Assembly (NCBI GenBank): GCA_023145215.1
Contig: JAGLED010000001.1
Coordinates: 217,776 to 281,775, forward strand
DNA from: Rhodospirillales bacterium
GTDB taxonomy: Bacteria; Pseudomonadota; Alphaproteobacteria; Rhodospirillales; Casp-alpha2
Reading direction: 5' to 3'
Length of the DNA: 64,000 nucleotides
Made by a program: the position numbers and the translations under genes. The notes below the pieces were generated by a model, which saw nothing but the letters and a program-made list of their open reading frames with translations, was not told the DNA's origin and did no database searches. This document shows positions 17,274 through 27,030 of the stretch, in pieces (position 1 is the stretch's first letter; each line of letters opens with the position of its first letter).

Positions 17274-18314
17274 TCACGGCGCCGGGTTTGGGATATCGTT
17301 GTGAATCTCGTCGATGCCCGCAAGCACCTCAGCGCTCAGCGTCAGATCCTCGGCGCTCAGATTGACGGCAAGCTGGTCTTCGGTCGTGGCACCGATAATA
17401 TTCGATGTCAGGAATGGCCGCGTGTTGACGAACGCAATCGCCATCGCCGCCGGTTCCAGACCGTGGTCGCGGGCGAGCCGCACGTATCTCTCCGTCGCCT
17501 CGATCCCACGCGGTTTGAAGTTTCGCGTGAAGCCCGGAAACAATTTCAGCCGGCTGCCTTCGGGCAAGGCACCATCCAGATATTTGCCGGTCAATGCCCC
17601 GAATCCGAGAGGGGAGTAGGCGAACAATCCAACATCCTCACGCAACGCAATTTCCGAGAGTCCGACCTCGAAGGTGCGGTTCAGCAGGCTATAGGGATTC
17701 TGAATGGCACAGATTCGCGCCGGCGTATTTCCCGCTGTTTCCAGGTGTTTGAGCACACCCCACGGCGTTTCGTTCGAGACACCGAAAGAGCGGATTTTCC
17801 CGGCATCGATCTGCGCCTGCATGGCGTCGACAACCTCCGAGATCGGCGTCCAGTCGGCGTCCGATGCGTCGCCCGTATACCCGAGCTTGCCGAAATAGTT
17901 GGCCGACCGTTCGGGCCAGTGGGTTTGATATAGGTCGATGTAGTCGGTACCGAGTCGTTTGAGGCTGTTGTCGACAGCGGCCGCCACCTGGTCCTTGGTG
18001 TACTTCAGACCCCCGCCCCTGATATGCTCGAACCGCCCACCGGGGCCGGTAATCTTGGTGGCGATCACGACATTCTCGCGGTTCCCGCGCGCCTTAACCC
18101 AATTTCCTAGATAGCGCTCACTCAACCCTTGGGTCTTTGGGTCCGCCGGAAACGCGTACATTTCGGCGCTGTCGAAAAAATTGACCCCGTGATCCGCGGA
18201 CATATCCAGCAAACGGAACGCGTCCGCTTCTGAATTCTGACAGCCAAACGTCATGGTCCCCATGCAGATTCGGCTGACGCGAATGCCGGTTCTGCCGAGT
18301 TCGTTGAATTGCAT
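17274..18314 (-). CDS. Aldo/keto reductase (Tas-like)
   Basis: A 346-residue TIM-barrel NADPH oxidoreductase. 'LGRTGIRVSRICMGTMTFG' opens the barrel. The catalytic Asp, Tyr, Lys and His are in 'FFDSAEMYAF', 'VVIATKITG' and 'DLYQTHWPER'. 'FGVSNETPWGV' and 'YSPLGFGALTGKYLDG' are further family motifs. It most resembles the Tas/YajO group, whose substrates are unclear. It precedes thpR; upstream, 88 bases separate it from the FIST gene. Confidence 0.92.
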   Translation of the reverse strand: MQFNELGRTGIRVSRICMGTMTFGCQNSEADAFRLLDMSADHGVNFFDSAEMYAFPADPKTQGLSERYLGNWVKARGNRENVVIATKITGPGGRFEHIRGGGLKYTKDQVAAAVDNSLKRLGTDYIDLYQTHWPERSANYFGKLGYTGDASDADWTPISEVVDAMQAQIDAGKIRSFGVSNETPWGVLKHLETAGNTPARICAIQNPYSLLNRTFEVGLSEIALREDVGLFAYSPLGFGALTGKYLDGALPEGSRLKLFPGFTRNFKPRGIEATERYVRLARDHGLEPAAMAIAFVNTRPFLTSNIIGATTEDQLAVNLSAEDLTLSAEVLAGIDEIHNDIPNPAP

Positions 18315-18402
18315 GAGCTAACCTTTCGGGGAGATGCGAGAAGAAACGGCCCCTTCAATTTGGAGACCCTGACAAAGACCTGTCAAGAAATCCCGGCGAA
18401 CC

Positions 18403-19521
18403 TCAACCGAACGTCAGCAGCACGCCCGTATAACCATAAAGCCGGTCGTTCGAGATTTCTCCACCGGCGTAAAATCCAATCACCGGCAGCCCTTCAAGAC
18501 CTTCGGAAATCATCTCGGCTTCGGCCGATTCGCTGCCGAACATACCGGGGCCGCGTGCGACGCACGAGATATAGACGGCGCCCCGCGCATCGCCGGGCAT
18601 GCGCTTCTTGACGTCGTCCAGCATACGTTTCAGATCCTTCTGCGCGCTCATGGGATCGCGACGCACGAACATGATGCGATCGCCCGGGGCGATTTCGGTG
18701 GCGACCCCCAGCAATCCGTTCTGCGGATCGATGGCCATAAGGTTGCGCACCATGTAGTCGGCACCGTCGTTGGCACCGGATACGGGAAAAGCCACGTGGA
18801 CGTACCCGGCGACACGCTGGAGGTCATGTGCCAGCATTTCGCCGATATCTTCCTTGAACACGTCGAGCGCCGGCCGGCCATCTATTTCGGCGATGATATT
18901 TCCCTCGCCTGCGGTGATCTCGTGGCTCGGTCCGAGTGGGCTGCAGCCTTGGGTCAGCCCGACCGTGACCGGCACGTCCGGCGAGAACAGCACGCCCGAA
19001 ACCCCGCCACCGCCCATGTCCGCGGCCAGTTGGTGCTGCGTCGAACGCGAGCAGGTCAGTCCGCCGACGAGATATGCGCCGGAACGCTTGGCCAACGTTT
19101 CTATCAGCTCGGCAAGAGCAGGGGTCGTGCCGTCGGCGTGAACTAGGCCACACACCGGATTGACCGTTTCCGCCCAACGCATCAACTCGTCCGGCCAGCG
19201 GTCGGGGATCGGGGTTCTGGCAATAAGCCGGTAGGCATCCGAGCCGACATCGATCACCATCGCGGTCGCTGCCGGACGATCGAATGCGGATTTCTCATTG
19301 GCGACAACCCCAAGACCGAGTGTCCCGACCCAGGTTTCGATCCCCGTTGCTGCCTTGAGGCCGTCGGCGATCACCGGGAAGTCGTCCGCGAATGCGTCCG
19401 TCAGATAGAGCACCCCGAGCCCGCCGCCGGGCTCCGACGCCGGGCACAGGCCCGCCGCAAGCTCACGAACCAACTCCGCCGGATCCAGTGCTTCCGAATA
19501 AGCGACCGGGAATGCGGTCAT
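18403..19521 (-). CDS. FIST domain protein
   Basis: A 372-residue soluble sensor-type protein with FIST N-terminal (about residues 35-225) and FIST C-terminal domains. Recognisable stretches are 'WVGTLGLGVVANEKSAFD', 'GGLTCSRSTQHQL', 'AVYISCVARGPGMFG' and the end 'VIGFYAGGEISNDRL'. FIST domains are proposed to bind small ligands such as amino acids and usually feed into kinases or chemoreceptors; none is adjacent. The gene begins directly after the stop codon of the upstream esterase gene, so the two form an operon. Confidence 0.9.
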   Translation of the reverse strand: MTAFPVAYSEALDPAELVRELAAGLCPASEPGGGLGVLYLTDAFADDFPVIADGLKAATGIETWVGTLGLGVVANEKSAFDRPAATAMVIDVGSDAYRLIARTPIPDRWPDELMRWAETVNPVCGLVHADGTTPALAELIETLAKRSGAYLVGGLTCSRSTQHQLAADMGGGGVSGVLFSPDVPVTVGLTQGCSPLGPSHEITAGEGNIIAEIDGRPALDVFKEDIGEMLAHDLQRVAGYVHVAFPVSGANDGADYMVRNLMAIDPQNGLLGVATEIAPGDRIMFVRRDPMSAQKDLKRMLDDVKKRMPGDARGAVYISCVARGPGMFGSESAEAEMISEGLEGLPVIGFYAGGEISNDRLYGYTGVLLTFG

Positions 19522-20184
19522 TCAGCCCTGTCCTTTCGCTTGCCGTATACGGTCGATCAATGCCTCGACCTTGGGCATGACCCTTTCGACAATGACATCT
19601 ACGCCTGCGGGCGTCGGGTGTATGCCGTCATCCTGATTGAGCGACGGCGTCCCGGCGACACCGTCAAGAAAGAAAGGATAGAATTCAACGTCAAATTCAT
19701 TGGCGAGCCGCCGGTACATGGCATCGAACTCGCGTGCGTAATCCTCTCCCATATTCGGCGGGGCTTTCATGCCGGCAAGAAGTGTCGGAATTTTTTTGTC
19801 GGCGAGTAACGTCAGCATGGCCGCCAGATTCGCATATGCGTTTTCAGGGTCGAGGCCGCGAAGGGCATCGTTGGCGCCGAGTTCCAAGATTACGCCGTCG
19901 GGATTGTCTCCGATCGCCCACCCGAGCCGGGCACGCCCGCCTGCCGTGGTGTCGCCGGAAACACCGGCGTTTTCGACCCGGATGTCGTACCCGTGCTTAC
20001 GCAGCGCCGCTTCCAGTTTTGCAGGAAAAGCGTCTGTCGCGGCCAGCCCGTAACCCGCCGAAAGACTATCGCCGACGACGACGAGAGTGAGATCTTCCGC
20101 AGCCCGGGGCGCCACGCCGGGTGCACTTGTGAGACCAGCGCACAGCAGCACTGTTGCAATTGTTCGTCTGAGCCACATATCCAT
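19522..20184 (-). CDS. Periplasmic SGNH esterase (TesA/arylesterase-like)
   Basis: The likely product is 220 residues with a signal peptide ('RTIATVLLCAGLTSAPGVAPRAA'). SGNH block I is 'VVGDSLSAGYGL' with the nucleophile Ser, block II Gly is in 'NAGVSGDTTAGG', block III is 'LGANDALRG', and the Asp-His pair is 'DGIHP'. TesA-type enzymes hydrolyse acyl thioesters or aryl esters in the periplasm. The ATG at 20184 was chosen because it directly precedes the signal peptide and has an AGG site. It is divergent from the YbbA-like ATPase, an arrangement widely conserved for tesA-ybbAP. Confidence 0.9.
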   Translation of the reverse strand: MDMWLRRTIATVLLCAGLTSAPGVAPRAAEDLTLVVVGDSLSAGYGLAATDAFPAKLEAALRKHGYDIRVENAGVSGDTTAGGRARLGWAIGDNPDGVILELGANDALRGLDPENAYANLAAMLTLLADKKIPTLLAGMKAPPNMGEDYAREFDAMYRRLANEFDVEFYPFFLDGVAGTPSLNQDDGIHPTPAGVDVIVERVMPKVEALIDRIRQAKGQG

Positions 20185-20258
20185 GGGGTGCCTGCGTTTC
20201 GGATTGATGGCCATCCGTAACATATAGGCACGATCACCGACAATTGAACGAATGCGAC

Positions 20259-20957
20259 ATGCCAGATCCGCTTATTTCTCTAAATCGCGCCGAACTGACA
20301 CTGCCGAGTGACGCAGGTCCGGTTGAAATCCTGCGTGGCATCGATCTCGACGTGAACATCGGCGAGACGGTGGGCATTGTCGGGCCGTCAGGATCCGGGA
20401 AGACATCACTGCTGATGATCATTGCGGGGCTTGAGCGCGCCACGGCAGGCGAGGTCACGATGAATGGCGTCGGGTACGGCAATCTAAGCGAAGACGCACT
20501 GGCCAAAATGCGCGGCGAAAATATCGGGATCGTGTTTCAGGATTTTCACCTGATCCCGAACATGACCGCGCTGGAGAACGTCGCATTGCCACTCGAACTC
20601 GCGGATGTGCCCGACCCGTTCAAGCGTGCGGGAGAGGCCCTGGACGAAGTGGGGCTTTCGCACCGGCACACCCACTATCCGGGTCAGTTGTCGGGAGGCG
20701 AACAGCAGCGCGTCGCCCTCGCCCGCGCGCTCGGTCCGAAACCGACCCTGATCCTTGCCGACGAACCGACCGGGAACCTCGACGGGGACACCGGCGAGAA
20801 GATCATGGACTTGATGTTTTCCGTCCACGCACGGCATGGCACGACACTGATCCTCGTCACCCATGAGGACAGACTCGCAGCAAGGTGTGCCCGCCGTGTC
20901 GCCATGGCGGACGGCGGAATTGTCAACGACGTTCAACAATCCCAAGCGGCGGACTGA
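20259..20957 (+). CDS. ABC transporter ATP-binding protein (YbbA/LolD-like)
   Basis: A 232-residue ABC ATPase of the MacB/LolD class. Walker A is 'GPSGSGKTS', the Q-loop is 'IVFQDFHLIPNM', the signature is 'LSGGEQQR', Walker B is 'LILADEPTGNLDG' and the switch His is in 'LVTHED'. The ATG at 20259 was used; the track start at 20244 is a TTG. It pairs with the FtsX-type permease 3 bases downstream. YbbA homologues work with YbbP in envelope lipid or protein processing; the substrate is unproven. Confidence 0.95.
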   Translation: MPDPLISLNRAELTLPSDAGPVEILRGIDLDVNIGETVGIVGPSGSGKTSLLMIIAGLERATAGEVTMNGVGYGNLSEDALAKMRGENIGIVFQDFHLIPNMTALENVALPLELADVPDPFKRAGEALDEVGLSHRHTHYPGQLSGGEQQRVALARALGPKPTLILADEPTGNLDGDTGEKIMDLMFSVHARHGTTLILVTHEDRLAARCARRVAMADGGIVNDVQQSQAAD

Positions 20958-20960
20958 CGC

Positions 20961-23489
20961 ATGGATTTGGCGCCATACCGCCTGGCATGGCGGATCGCCC
21001 GGCGTGAGTTACGTGGCGGGCTTTCCGGGTTTCGCGTTTTCATGTTGTGCCTTGCGCTTGGCGTTGCGGCGATTACCGCCGTCGGCTGGACGTCGTCGGC
21101 GATCGTCGGCGGCCTCGCGGCGGACGCGAGAAAGCTGCTGGGCGGGGACATGGAACTTCGCCTGGTGCATCGCGAAGCATCGGATGAGCAGCTCGCATAT
21201 CTCGAGGCGAACAGCCGTCAGCTCTCCCACACCGTGCGCCTGCGCGCCATGGCGTCGGCACGCGATAATGCGGCACGCACGCTTATAGAGCTCAAATCCG
21301 TCGACGACGCTTATCCTCTCGTCGGCGCCATGGCCCTAACGCCAAAGCTTTCCCGAAACGACATGTTCCAGGCAAGCGGCACGAGCCCCGGTGCCGTCGT
21401 CGACGCCAACCTTTTAGACAAGCTGGGAATCGGTGTCAGCGACAAGCTCAAGATCGGCAAGGCTGAATTCACGGTCAATGCCGTGATCGAGAGCGAACCC
21501 GACCGGGTCACCAGCGTCATCAATTACGGTCCCAGGGTCATGATATCCGAAACCGATCTGGCGGCGACGGGACTGGTTCAGCCGGGTAGCCTGATCCGAT
21601 ACTACTACCGGGTTCTCTTCCAGCCGGGCACAACGCCGGTGCAATGGCGGGACTCGCTCAACCAGACGTTCCCTGATGCCGGGTGGCGGGTGCGCGCGGC
21701 AAACGAAGCCGCGCCCGGCGTCAGACGGTTCATCGAACGCCTGACACTGTTCATGAGCTTTGTCGGCTACACGGTGCTGCTGGTCGGCGGCGTCGGCATC
21801 ACGCGCGCGGTCAACGCCTATCTGGAAAGCAAGAGCCGTACGATTGCGACGCTCAAATGCATGGGTGCCGAGGCCGGCCTGATCGTCAGAGTGTACTTGA
21901 TGCAGGTCCTGATACTGACCGGTGTCGCGGTCCTCCTGGGGCTGATTGCCGGCATCGCCTTACCGATGTCGGCGCTTTTTACTGTTACCGACTTGCTCCC
22001 CGTGCAGCCAGTCATCGCCCTTCATCCACATGCCCTTATAACGGCGGCGGCGTTCGGCGTTCTGACATCAATCACGGCCGCCCTGTGGCCGCTTGGCCGC
22101 GCCCGCGAAGTCCCCGCGCGCGATCTGTTCCGGGCCCAGGCCGCGCCGCTTTCCGTTTCGCCCCGACGGGTGTATCTGCTTTGGATCGGCATCGGCCTTT
22201 CCTTGCTCGTCGGTCTCGTCTTCCTGACGGCGACGGAAAAATGGTTCGCGCTCTGGTTCGTCGTCGGCGCCATGATCACGGTCGGGTTGCTTCGCATCGC
22301 CGGGTCCCTTCTGATCCGGTTCAGCAAACGCCTGCACCCGACGAACGCGATCCTGCGTCTGGTGATCGCCAACATGCACAGACCGGGATCGGCGACGCAG
22401 GGGGTGGTGCTGTCGCTTGGTCTCGGCCTCGCGGTGCTCGTCGCGGTCGTTCAGATCGAAGGCAACATCACCCGCCAGATCGAAGAGCGTCTTCCCGAGG
22501 AAGCCCCCGCCTATTTCTTTATCGACATTCAGCCGGGGCAGGTTGAAGCCTTCGACCGCCTCGTCAACGGCATCGACGGGACCAGCGACCTGAGACGCGA
22601 ACCGGTGGTGCGCGGCCGGATTGTCGAGATCGGGGGTAAGCCGGTGAGCGAGGTCAATGTCGCTTCGGAAAGCCAGTGGGCCGTGCGGGGCGACCGGGCG
22701 CTGACGTCCACGGCCGAGATGAAACCAGACACCGAGATCGTCGCCGGTGAGTGGTGGCCCGCAAATTACAGCGGCCCGCCCCTGATCTCGCTTGACGACG
22801 GCCTCGCCAAAGGCTTTGGCGTCGGCGTCGGAGACACGCTGACGATCAATATTCTGGGACGGCGCATCACGGCAACCATCGCCTCGTTACGCGAGATCGA
22901 TTGGCAATCTCTCCGGTTCGACTTCGCCGTGGTGTTGTCACCCGGCGTGTTGGAAGGCGCTCCGCACACGCACATCGCCGCGGTCCACGCGACCCCGGCG
23001 GCGGAAGCCCCATTGGAAAAAGCCGTCACTGACGCCTTCGACAATGTCTCTGCGATCCACGTGCGCGAGGCGCTCGCCGCCGCGCGCGATCTGATGGAGG
23101 GGATCGGCATCGCCATCCGCGCAGTCGCGGGTCTGACGGTCGTCGCCGGCGCGATCGTGCTGGCGGGCGCTCTCGCGGCGGGGCAACAGCGACGCCGCTT
23201 CGATGCCGTCGTTTTCAAGGTCTTGGGCGCGACCCGCATGCGGATCGCGTTGACGTTTGTTCTCGAATACGGCGCTCTCGGTCTGGTAACCGCGATTTGC
23301 GCGCTCGGCGTCGGGACGCTGGCGGCATGGGCGGTCGCCGAGTTCCTGATGCATCTGAAATGGACCTGGCTGCCCGGCGAGGCCGTAGCAACCCTGGCAC
23401 TGGCGCTTTTGGCGACTATTTTACTCGGACTTTCCGGTTCGTGGCGGATCCTGGGGCTGAAGACCGCCCCTTACCTCAGAAATGACTGA
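20961..23489 (+). CDS. FtsX-like ABC permease (YbbP-like)
   Basis: An 842-residue permease with two FtsX modules. An N-terminal helix ('FRVFMLCLALGVAAITAVGW') leads to a long periplasmic domain (about residues 45-255) and three helices ('LFMSFVGYTVLLVGGVGI' and on). Central helix pairs follow near 330-430. A second periplasmic domain is bounded by 'LVIANMHRPGSATQGVVLSL' and 'VAGLTVVAGAIVLAGALAAG', with a final helix before 'WRILGLKTAPYLRND'. This is the YbbP layout. Together with the preceding ATPase it forms a MacB-superfamily transporter near the divergent TesA gene. Confidence 0.93.
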   Translation: MDLAPYRLAWRIARRELRGGLSGFRVFMLCLALGVAAITAVGWTSSAIVGGLAADARKLLGGDMELRLVHREASDEQLAYLEANSRQLSHTVRLRAMASARDNAARTLIELKSVDDAYPLVGAMALTPKLSRNDMFQASGTSPGAVVDANLLDKLGIGVSDKLKIGKAEFTVNAVIESEPDRVTSVINYGPRVMISETDLAATGLVQPGSLIRYYYRVLFQPGTTPVQWRDSLNQTFPDAGWRVRAANEAAPGVRRFIERLTLFMSFVGYTVLLVGGVGITRAVNAYLESKSRTIATLKCMGAEAGLIVRVYLMQVLILTGVAVLLGLIAGIALPMSALFTVTDLLPVQPVIALHPHALITAAAFGVLTSITAALWPLGRAREVPARDLFRAQAAPLSVSPRRVYLLWIGIGLSLLVGLVFLTATEKWFALWFVVGAMITVGLLRIAGSLLIRFSKRLHPTNAILRLVIANMHRPGSATQGVVLSLGLGLAVLVAVVQIEGNITRQIEERLPEEAPAYFFIDIQPGQVEAFDRLVNGIDGTSDLRREPVVRGRIVEIGGKPVSEVNVASESQWAVRGDRALTSTAEMKPDTEIVAGEWWPANYSGPPLISLDDGLAKGFGVGVGDTLTINILGRRITATIASLREIDWQSLRFDFAVVLSPGVLEGAPHTHIAAVHATPAAEAPLEKAVTDAFDNVSAIHVREALAAARDLMEGIGIAIRAVAGLTVVAGAIVLAGALAAGQQRRRFDAVVFKVLGATRMRIALTFVLEYGALGLVTAICALGVGTLAAWAVAEFLMHLKWTWLPGEAVATLALALLATILLGLSGSWRILGLKTAPYLRND

Positions 23490-23617
23490 AATTAAAAGAT
23501 TTCCGAAGGCATTCCATACATGAATTTTTCGTAAGGTTACGGGGTACCAGTTGCAAACAGAGCCCCGAGTACCCTATTTTACTGCAGTATCAACATCTTG
23601 AATCATAGGAGATTCAA

Positions 23618-24352
23618 ATGGCTCTCGGACCTAACAACCGTTTCGGTGCCCGCGCCGGGCGGATGACCCATTCGCAGGCTTATGACGCATCGATCGACAT
23701 GGGTCTGCGCAAATACATGCTGGGTGTCTACAACTACATGACGCTCGGCGTGGCCATCACAGGACTGATGGCCTATGTCGTCTCGACGCAGCCGGCCGTG
23801 ATGCAGGCGATCTTCGGCACCGGCCTCGCGTGGGTCGCCATGCTGGCCCCGCTTGCCTTCATTCTCGTGCTGAACTTCGGCATCCATAAGCTAAGCGCGT
23901 CGGCGACACAGTTACTGTTCTGGGCGTTCGCCGCCGTGATGGGCGTGTCGTTGTCGACGATCTTCGTCGCTTATACGGACGCGTCGATTGCCCGTGTGTT
24001 CTTTATCAGCGCCGGTGCGTTCGCTGGTCTCAGTCTTTACGGCTACACCACGAAGCGCGACCTGACGGGCTGGGGCTCGTTCCTGGTGATGGGCTTGATC
24101 GGCATTATCATTGCCAGCATCGTCAACATCTTCCTCGCCAGCTCGGCGCTGATGTTCGCGATTTCCGTCATCGGTGTGCTGGTCTTCGCCGGCCTGACTG
24201 CCTACGACACGCAGCGGATCAAATCGCTGTATTACGAAGGCGACAGTTCCGAAGTCATGACCAAGAAAAGCGTCATGGGCGCGCTGACCCTTTATCTGGA
24301 CTTCATCAACCTGTTTCTGATGTTGCTGCACCTGTTCGGCAATCGCGAATAA
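23618..24352 (+). CDS. Bax inhibitor-1/YccA family membrane protein
   Basis: A 244-residue protein with seven hydrophobic segments and a short charged N-terminus ('GARAGRMTHSQAYDASIDMG'). The family motif 'GLTAYDTQRIKSLY' lies near residue 190 and the C-terminus is 'YLDFINLFLMLLHLFGNRE'. Bacterial BI-1 proteins act as pH-sensitive ion leak channels or interact with the FtsH protease; which applies here is unknown. A GGAG site precedes the ATG. A weak promoter candidate (TTGCAA-N18-TATTTT) lies about 40 bases upstream. A strong terminator follows. Confidence 0.94.
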   Translation: MALGPNNRFGARAGRMTHSQAYDASIDMGLRKYMLGVYNYMTLGVAITGLMAYVVSTQPAVMQAIFGTGLAWVAMLAPLAFILVLNFGIHKLSASATQLLFWAFAAVMGVSLSTIFVAYTDASIARVFFISAGAFAGLSLYGYTTKRDLTGWGSFLVMGLIGIIIASIVNIFLASSALMFAISVIGVLVFAGLTAYDTQRIKSLYYEGDSSEVMTKKSVMGALTLYLDFINLFLMLLHLFGNRE

Positions 24353-24379
24353 CAAGGACCAGGATCACGAAATACAAGA

Positions 24380-24410
24380 CCCCCGGCGCAATGCGCCGGG
24401 GGTTTTCTTT
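24380..24410 (+). terminator. Rho-independent terminator
   Basis: An almost fully paired hairpin of CCCCCGGCGCA and TGCGCCGGGGG with essentially no spare loop bases, followed by TTTTCTTTT. It lies 28 bases after the BI-1 gene. Confidence 0.9.
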
Positions 24411-24470
24411 TGGCCCCGATGCATCGATTTATTCGTCTTCAACCGATTGCAAAGGTCGGGCTTTCCCCCG

Positions 24471-25898
24471 TTATCTAAGGCTCGCGGAATCAGTGCCGCC
24501 GGTCGGATGCCAAGTGAACCGGATGCAGGTTCCCCTGCCTTCATCGCCGGTGATGGAAATCGTCCCGTTATTGCTTTGTACCAGGCGCTTGGTAATGGCC
24601 AGGCCCATACCACTCCCTTCAATGACGTCGCGCGGCTTGAGCGTCTGAAACATATCGAATACCCGTTCGCGGTATTTGAGCGGAATGCCCGGACCGTCGT
24701 CACACACGGTGAAAGCATGGCCCTTAAACAGTTTCTCACACGTGATTTCGATACGTCCGCGTTCACCGTCGTGGTGCTTCACGGCATTGTTGACCAGATT
24801 GAAGAAAACATGCGCCAGCGGCGTTTTCGGTGAATAGACGATCGGCATATCCTCAGCCACGACGACGTCGAACCCGGCGGGAAGATGCAGATCCTCTTTC
24901 AAGTCCCGCAACAGTTCGCCGACGTCGACGGTTTCAAACGGGACTTCGGCGCGCCCTGCGCGGGAATAGGCGAGGAGATCATCGAGAAGCGACTCCAACC
25001 TTGTGATCCGGCGCCGCATCATGCGGATGTGCTCACGAGAATCTTCAGTTAGGGCGGCGCCTGCATCTTCCTCCAGCCACGTGGCAAGATTGTCGATCCC
25101 GCGCAGCGGCGCCTTGAAGTCATGCGATGCGACATAGACGAAACTGTCCAGGTCGGCGCGCTCCTGTTCCATCCGTGCAATCGCATCCGCCAACCGGATA
25201 CGTGCTTGTTCGACAGCCCGGAACACCCGCCCGATATCCCCGTCCGCATCGATTTGCACCGGTTCGTTGAGCTCTCCCTCGCCAATGCGGATAATTTCCG
25301 TCGACAACCGTTCGACATTTGCCGTGATGACGCGAAGCACACGAAGATAAAGAACGACCATGAAAAGAATACCGGACAGCAAGACGCCCGACACCACGAT
25401 CGCCCCCCACAATGCGAACGATTCCTGACGATCCCGGTAAATCGACGAAATCCTGTCTTTAAGCGCAGACAAGGCCAGTATCTGATTTAACAACCTCGAC
25501 AGCGCCGCGCGTTTCGCTGCCGCAGCCCGCGCCGGTTCGGGTATCGTACTTTCGATCCGTGTCAGCTTGCCGAATACCGAACCCAGGGTCGTGAGCCGCG
25601 TTTGAAGCTCCGGCAACAGACGTGCGGCTTCCGGGTCCTTGACCGGCACGCGCTCCAAAAACACACCCAGACTCTCGTGCCGGTCCTGCCATTGCTTCAG
25701 GGCTCTTGGCGTGCCGGTCGCAAGGTACTCTGTTGTCAGATATTGAAGGTCATTAAGGCCGTTGCTCAGTTCCTCGGCGACCCGGCTTTCGCGATCCAGA
25801 TTAAAATACATCTGCAGGACCGCAAAACCGACAGACGCAATCACCAGCACGGTGGCGATTCCGCTGGCCGCGACTTTCCTGACCTGACGACGCATCAT
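24471..25898 (-). CDS. Membrane sensor histidine kinase
   Basis: A 475-residue HisKA/HATPase kinase. TM1 is 'GIATVLVIASVGFAVLQMY' and TM2 is 'LWGAIVVSGVLLSGILFMVV' (about 155-175), with a periplasmic helical domain of about 130 residues between them. A HAMP region follows, then a coiled coil. The H-box is 'YVASHDFKAPLRGIDN' with the phospho-acceptor His near 258, the N-box is 'FFNLVNNAVKH', G1 is 'VCDDGPGI' and G2 is 'EGSGMGLAI'. No response regulator is adjacent. It sits 7 bases after an NMT1-like binding-protein gene, which suggests the binding protein presents the ligand. Confidence 0.93.
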   Translation of the reverse strand: MMRRQVRKVAASGIATVLVIASVGFAVLQMYFNLDRESRVAEELSNGLNDLQYLTTEYLATGTPRALKQWQDRHESLGVFLERVPVKDPEAARLLPELQTRLTTLGSVFGKLTRIESTIPEPARAAAAKRAALSRLLNQILALSALKDRISSIYRDRQESFALWGAIVVSGVLLSGILFMVVLYLRVLRVITANVERLSTEIIRIGEGELNEPVQIDADGDIGRVFRAVEQARIRLADAIARMEQERADLDSFVYVASHDFKAPLRGIDNLATWLEEDAGAALTEDSREHIRMMRRRITRLESLLDDLLAYSRAGRAEVPFETVDVGELLRDLKEDLHLPAGFDVVVAEDMPIVYSPKTPLAHVFFNLVNNAVKHHDGERGRIEITCEKLFKGHAFTVCDDGPGIPLKYRERVFDMFQTLKPRDVIEGSGMGLAITKRLVQSNNGTISITGDEGRGTCIRFTWHPTGGTDSASLR

Positions 25899-25905
25899 GG
25901 CGGCA

Positions 25906-26907
25906 TTATTTGATCAATTTAACGGCAGCGGGCGCAACCGACGATAACGGCCCTGCATCGATCGCATCCAGGAAATCGGGAACACTGGTACCGCTGGCGT
26001 GCCCTTTTTCGATCAGCCATTGGGCTTCCTGCTCCATCAAGCTGACAAGGTTCTGCAAGATTGTGACCTCCAGAACGTATTTGCTCCATGTTTCCCGGAC
26101 GAACGCCGGATCAAGCCGGAAACGCGCTGCGATAATATCTTGTGCCTCTTCCGGATTCTCCGAGGCAAAACGCTCCGCGTCCAGCAAAGCTTCAAGCACG
26201 GCGCGAGCTTCGCTCTGATGGGTTTCGATCCAGTTTCCCATGCCGACCAGGACGAAGTGATAATAATAACTGTCTTGCTCCGGCAGCATGATAAAATTGT
26301 CGCCCAGGAGTTGCTTGGATTTATAGACAAAAGGCTCCCAAACCATCGCGGCGTCGATCGCGCCTTTTGCAATCTCGTCGACAATGTCCGGCGCACGCAG
26401 ATTGACGATTGTCAGATCGGTCTCGGCAAGGCCGTTGATCGCGAGAATCTCGCCCAGGAAGAACTCGCCGATACCACGCCGCGTCACGCCTATCCGCTTT
26501 CCGGTGAGGTCCTCGATATGTGCGATGCCCCGATCCTTGCGTGCGAACAGGTTCGCCGAATTGGTCCGCGAAATTGAGGCGATCAGCTTAAGACCGTGAT
26601 GCATCATCAGGTTCGAAACGAAAGCGAACTCGGAGCTGTTGCCAAGGTGAATTTTGCCGGCGACTAGTGCTCGGGAAGCGCTCACGCCCGACGAGAACTC
26701 AAGCAACCTGACGTCAACGCCGCGTGCTTCGAAAAACCCCTTCTTGTCGGCAATCCACATCAAATGACCGGTGGGGGTCGAGCCGATAATGACCTCCTCG
26801 GCACACGCACGGGTTGGCGCGAGGCTTAAGGCGGTCAGTGCAACGACGAACGCCGTCATAATCCTGAAAGTCCCGGACGGCATAAAATGATAAACGAACG
26901 GCATCAT
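25906..26907 (-). CDS. NMT1/THI5-like periplasmic solute-binding protein
   Basis: A type-II periplasmic binding protein of the NitT/TauT/ThiY class. A signal peptide ends near 'LAPTRACAEE'. The mature part begins 'VIIGSTPTGHLMWIADKKGF', has 'ASRALVAGKIHLGNSSE' and 'LTGKRIGVTRRGIGEFFL', and continues with 'DAAMVWEPF'. No ABC permease or ATPase gene is nearby; the next gene is a membrane kinase 7 bases on. The start is uncertain: tandem ATGs at 26907/26904 or an ATG at 26883 nearer the signal core. The track start is a TTG. Confidence 0.87.
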   Translation of the reverse strand: MMPFVYHFMPSGTFRIMTAFVVALTALSLAPTRACAEEVIIGSTPTGHLMWIADKKGFFEARGVDVRLLEFSSGVSASRALVAGKIHLGNSSEFAFVSNLMMHHGLKLIASISRTNSANLFARKDRGIAHIEDLTGKRIGVTRRGIGEFFLGEILAINGLAETDLTIVNLRAPDIVDEIAKGAIDAAMVWEPFVYKSKQLLGDNFIMLPEQDSYYYHFVLVGMGNWIETHQSEARAVLEALLDAERFASENPEEAQDIIAARFRLDPAFVRETWSKYVLEVTILQNLVSLMEQEAQWLIEKGHASGTSVPDFLDAIDAGPLSSVAPAAVKLIK

Positions 26908-27030
26908 TACTGGATCTTCGGGCAGCTCCGGTTCTGTCAAGCATCGTAACCACTCGATCTCTGGTCGTCGACACCCGTTAAGTTAGGCCTGCAACCCAAA
27001 CCGGCAGACGCTGGCGCAACCACACCAGGC

